From the NCBI RefSeq assembly GCF_000744825.1, contig NZ_JQMR01000001.1, forward strand, positions 434,001 to 498,000: DNA of 64,000 bases. The letters are read 5' to 3'. The DNA is from Carnobacterium mobile DSM 4848 (lineage in GTDB: Bacteria; Bacillota; Bacilli; Lactobacillales; Carnobacteriaceae). Within the stretch, counting starts at the first letter, position 1. Each line of letters opens with the position of its first letter. A model generated the notes under the pieces. That model searched no databases and was not told the DNA's origin. It saw only the letters and a program-made list of their open reading frames with translations. The position numbers and the translations under genes are program-made. This document shows positions 62,725 through 64,000 of this stretch, piece after piece.

Positions 62725-63849
62725 AGGGAGTAAGAGAGAAGAGGGAGGGGAGCTGAAAGTTCTAGTATTCCAAAAGAACTTCTGGCTAATTTTTTATATG
62801 GATCTTGATATACAGTAAAATAATTGTAGAAAAGAATCAAAAAGTGCTTAACTCAGTCGGTTTAAGCGCTTTTTGATTTTTTGTCTATTTTTGCTAAATT
62901 TATAATGATTAGATTAAAAAGCCCCAAAATCTTCCTCTTTTTTTGTTGAAAAATCCTAATAATTTTTATATTGATTACTATTTCTCCTATTGTAGATTTA
63001 CTAAAACCGAGTCTAAACATAAAGGAGAAGGCTATTATTCTATCAAAACCAAAAAAATTATCTAAATAAAGGGAAAAGCGCTATTTTTCCCTTTAAATAA
63101 AAGGGTTTTCTTTGTTGCTTAGAACAAGCAATTTCAATGCGTAAACCTTATTTGGTTAGCAAATAAACTAAGTTTTTGCTTCATTAAAGCTCTTTAAAGG
63201 GATTTTCATCCAAAAAAAGGTTTGTATTGCTTTAATCAGCCTGATTTTTCAAAATAACCCTTTATTCTCTAAATTATGAACATCAGCATTAAATACACTA
63301 AACAAATCCTACAGCTAAAATTCATTTTAAAAATTGAATACATTCAATTCAGTTTTTTACAGATACGATCAAGTGAATAAAAAATATTGGCTAGTCGATT
63401 TAAAAACATTTTTTATTTTCTACTGTATAAATAATTTTAGCGAGCGAATCAAAAAAACTAAAAAATAAAATATTCTAAACATCATGACCATACAGTATAA
63501 AATATTTTGCTAAAGACAATAATTTTCTATAGAGAAGTATTTTTATTTACTAAGAAACACTAAAATTGTATCTGAACGGTTAAATGATTTAAAAAATAGA
63601 AAACGAATCAGAAAGAGAGGATAATGGACAAAAGTTATGGAACCTATATAAGGTACTAATTTCAATTTTCGTTAGTTTACATAATATATATTATACGCAG
63701 TAGTATATAAACTAGAAACGTACGTTTTTTCAAAATTCGACTGTTTTTACAGACCCTTTTAAGCTCATTTCAGATTAGTTCTATGGATATTCCTATTACT
63801 TGTTCTCTAAAACGTTTTAAATGTAAGTTTCTTTTACTCATAATTGCTA
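62725..63849. other. long AT-rich stretch without genes
   Basis: More than 1.1 kb with no reading frame that has both a start and a ribosome site. It holds a terminator-like hairpin, AAAAAGTGCTTAA / TTAAGCGCTTTTT (62840-62875), and a short palindrome, AAAGGGAAAA / TTTTTCCCTTT (63068-63093). The base composition is more AT-rich than the neighbouring genes. It may be a decayed or recently rearranged region next to the intron insertion. Confidence 0.6.
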
Positions 63850-64000
63850 TCAAAACGAGTAGGAGGAACCTTACGGTTCCGACCTCTCACACCACCGTAC
63901 GTACCGTTCGGTATACGGCGGTTCAATAACTTGAGTATCTTGTTTGGGCAGACGCATACAGTTGGGATAAATCTTTTAATCCCCACTTTATGAGTCTGTC
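63850..64000 (-). mobile_element. group II intron, 3' end (partial; class C features)
   Basis: On the minus strand the maturase end is followed by a domain V hairpin (63892-63921): CCGCCGTA pairs with TACGGTGG, with a two-base CG bulge and a TACC/GGTA upper stem. The catalytic triad reads CGC, as in group IIC introns. Domain VI (63857-63888) pairs GAG.AGG..GGAACC with GGTTCC..CCT.CTC and has a bulged A at 63860, the expected branch point. The 3' splice site should lie at about 63850-63856. The 5' part is beyond the window. Confidence 0.88.
63923..64000 (-). CDS. ltrA: group II intron reverse transcriptase/maturase, C-terminal end (partial)
   Basis: The last 25 codons before TGA (63923-63925) on the minus strand read DRLIKWGLKDLSQLYASA and end in TRYSSY. 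This matches the C-terminal end of bacterial class C intron-encoded proteins, where GLKSL is followed by a Tyr/Ser-rich end just ahead of domain V. The rest of the protein lies to the right of the window. Confidence 0.85.
   Translation of the reverse strand, partial: DRLIKWGLKDLSQLYASAQTRYSSY

Noticed and set aside
62725-63849. CRISPR array or tandem repeats in the gene-free region
   Set aside because: No regularly spaced repeat units are visible, only isolated hairpins.

Overview
The window is an AT-rich chromosomal segment of a low-GC Gram-positive bacterium of the order Lactobacillales. The best guess is a Carnobacterium or close relative. This rests on the RexA/RexB form of the AddAB nuclease, a PyrR-attenuated pyr cluster, several ECF-transporter S components, and a meso-diaminopimelate dehydrogenase, which fits an mDAP cell wall. 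The genus is an inference; no rRNA gene is present to confirm it.

Layout. 1-6,700: end of aspS, then sppA, an RDD protein, nfo, a lemA/TPM-domain pair, ppsR on the minus strand, and zur. 6,800-24,500: a conserved housekeeping block of rpsU, yqeY, phoH, pgpH, ybeY, dgkA, cdd, era and recO, a glycine T-box with glyQS, a DUF488 gene, an ABC exporter, niaR and a NiaR-controlled niacin S component, then dnaG-rpoD. 24,600-36,100: trmK, a Nif3-like gene, pepT, a DUF1294 gene and rexBA. 36,200-39,450 (minus): three exported or lipid-anchored cell-envelope proteins and a small hypothetical. 39,640-46,720: lspA, an rluD-type synthase and the pyr cluster (pyrR, B, C, D, F, E). 46,830-50,100 (minus): a broken MFS transporter and rqcH. 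50,350-57,480: an alpha-carbonic anhydrase, a TrpXYZ-type ABC transporter behind an elaborate leader, marR, a DJ-1/PfpI protein, an interrupted LD-carboxypeptidase and an ECF S component. 57,570-62,650: ddh (minus), a tiny hydrophobic toxin-like ORF, a YrrS-like protein, a zinc metallopeptidase, a DUF697 GTPase and thpR. 62,650-64,000: a long AT-rich stretch without genes, ending in the 3' end of a group II intron on the minus strand.

Most notable are four things. (1) The leader of the trpXYZ-like operon (51,087-51,537) carries two very short ORFs, before and after an intrinsic terminator. Each has a single Trp codon in the same Arg-Trp-Gln context but with different synonymous codons. Between them lies a chain of mutually exclusive hairpins whose order would switch the operon on when ribosomes stall at Trp. 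(2) A near-consensus LexA box lies just upstream of the promoter of a 27-residue TxpA/BsrG-like membrane peptide, suggesting an SOS-linked type I toxin locus. (3) The pyr cluster looks eroded: pyrB has a -1 frameshift in a T run, carA/carB/pyrK are missing between pyrC and pyrD, and pyrD has ATC where ATG is expected. (4) A perfect 17-bp inverted repeat precedes marR.

Four genes carry apparent lesions: pyrB, pyrD (start codon), the MFS gene (two indels) and the LD-carboxypeptidase (in-frame TAG). The indels could be sequencing errors; the two substitutions are less easily explained that way.
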